A DNA stretch of 6,692 nucleotides, taken from Kangiellaceae bacterium (GTDB lineage Bacteria > Pseudomonadota > Gammaproteobacteria > Enterobacterales > Kangiellaceae). Location of the stretch: positions 1-6,692 of the forward strand of contig JASBTO010000143.1 of NCBI GenBank assembly GCA_030148365.1. The letters are read 5' to 3'. A program made the position numbers and the translations under genes. Numbering within the stretch: position 1 is the first letter of the stretch; each line of letters starts with the position of its first letter. The notes under the pieces were generated by a model. It saw only the letters and a program-made list of their open reading frames with translations, ran no database searches and was not told where the DNA came from. Of this stretch, positions 6,505 to 6,692 are shown one piece after another.

Positions 6505-6692
6505 ATGTCTGACGAACTCGTTTTCTATACCAACCCCATGTCCCGCGGTCGCATCGTGCGCTGGATGCTTGAGGAAACCGGGCAGCCTTACCGCACGGAA
6601 GTGCTGGAATACGATACGACGATGAAAGCACCCGAGTACCTATCGATCAACCCGATGGGCAAGGTGCCGGCGATTACCCACCGCGGCAAGGT
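6505..6692 (+). CDS. glutathione S-transferase family protein, N-terminal part (cut by window end)
   Basis: The frame opens at ATG 6505 and stays open to the window edge: 62 complete codons and two bases of the next. AAGGA about ten bases upstream supports the start. The visible part is the thioredoxin-like N-terminal domain of a cytosolic GST. LVFYTNPMSRGR (5-16) is the first strand and turn, with Ser13 the likely glutathione-activating residue; IVRWMLEETG (17-26) is helix one; INPMGKVPAI (48-57) carries the cis-proline at 55. The C-terminal helical domain, which sets substrate range, is outside the window, so the class cannot be fixed. It is a different subgroup from the YghU protein in this window: no N-terminal extension and a Ser-type rather than TPNG-type active-site turn. 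It is probably transcribed with the VOC gene upstream. Confidence 0.9.
   Translation, partial: MSDELVFYTNPMSRGRIVRWMLEETGQPYRTEVLEYDTTMKAPEYLSINPMGKVPAITHRGK

Overview
The window looks like a piece of a G+C-rich gammaproteobacterial chromosome. The basis is a full-length-type HrpA helicase with the proteobacterial C-terminal region, and a YghU protein very close to the enterobacterial one as I remember it. Codon choice is strongly G/C-ending. A marine or halophilic gammaproteobacterium (Marinobacter-like) is a guess, not something the sequence proves. I see no rRNA, tRNA, CRISPR array, insertion sequence or phage gene.

Layout. Bases 1-3270 (+) hold the 3' five-sixths or so of hrpA, cut by the window edge just inside the DEAH box; the true start lies upstream. 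An ATGA overlap leads straight into a 136-residue four-helix membrane protein (3267-3677), so the two are probably translationally coupled. A strong imperfect inverted repeat (3717-3753) sits in the gap before yghU (3806-4648), a glutathione-dependent disulfide-bond reductase. A very small GNAT acetyltransferase of the YjdJ type (4722-4976) follows. It converges, with a 45-base gap, on a minus-strand short-chain dehydrogenase (5022-5810). A 260-base divergent spacer, very rich in CCGG and small palindromes, separates this from a plus-strand pair: a VOC-fold protein (6071-6442) and the first 62 codons of a second glutathione S-transferase (6505 to window end).

Function. The left part is RNA/translation maintenance (HrpA) plus an unknown membrane partner. 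The right part is a loose group of small soluble enzymes of thiol and electrophile chemistry (two GST-fold proteins, a VOC protein, an SDR, a GNAT). Nothing proves a common pathway: strands alternate, and only VOC-GST and possibly yghU-GNAT could be co-transcribed. I found no clear undescribed multi-gene system. The best candidates for a second look are the hrpA-coupled membrane protein with its HH/DE residues, the lone run of three rare leucine codons in hrpA, the VOC protein without the usual metal ligands, and the CCGG-rich divergent spacer.
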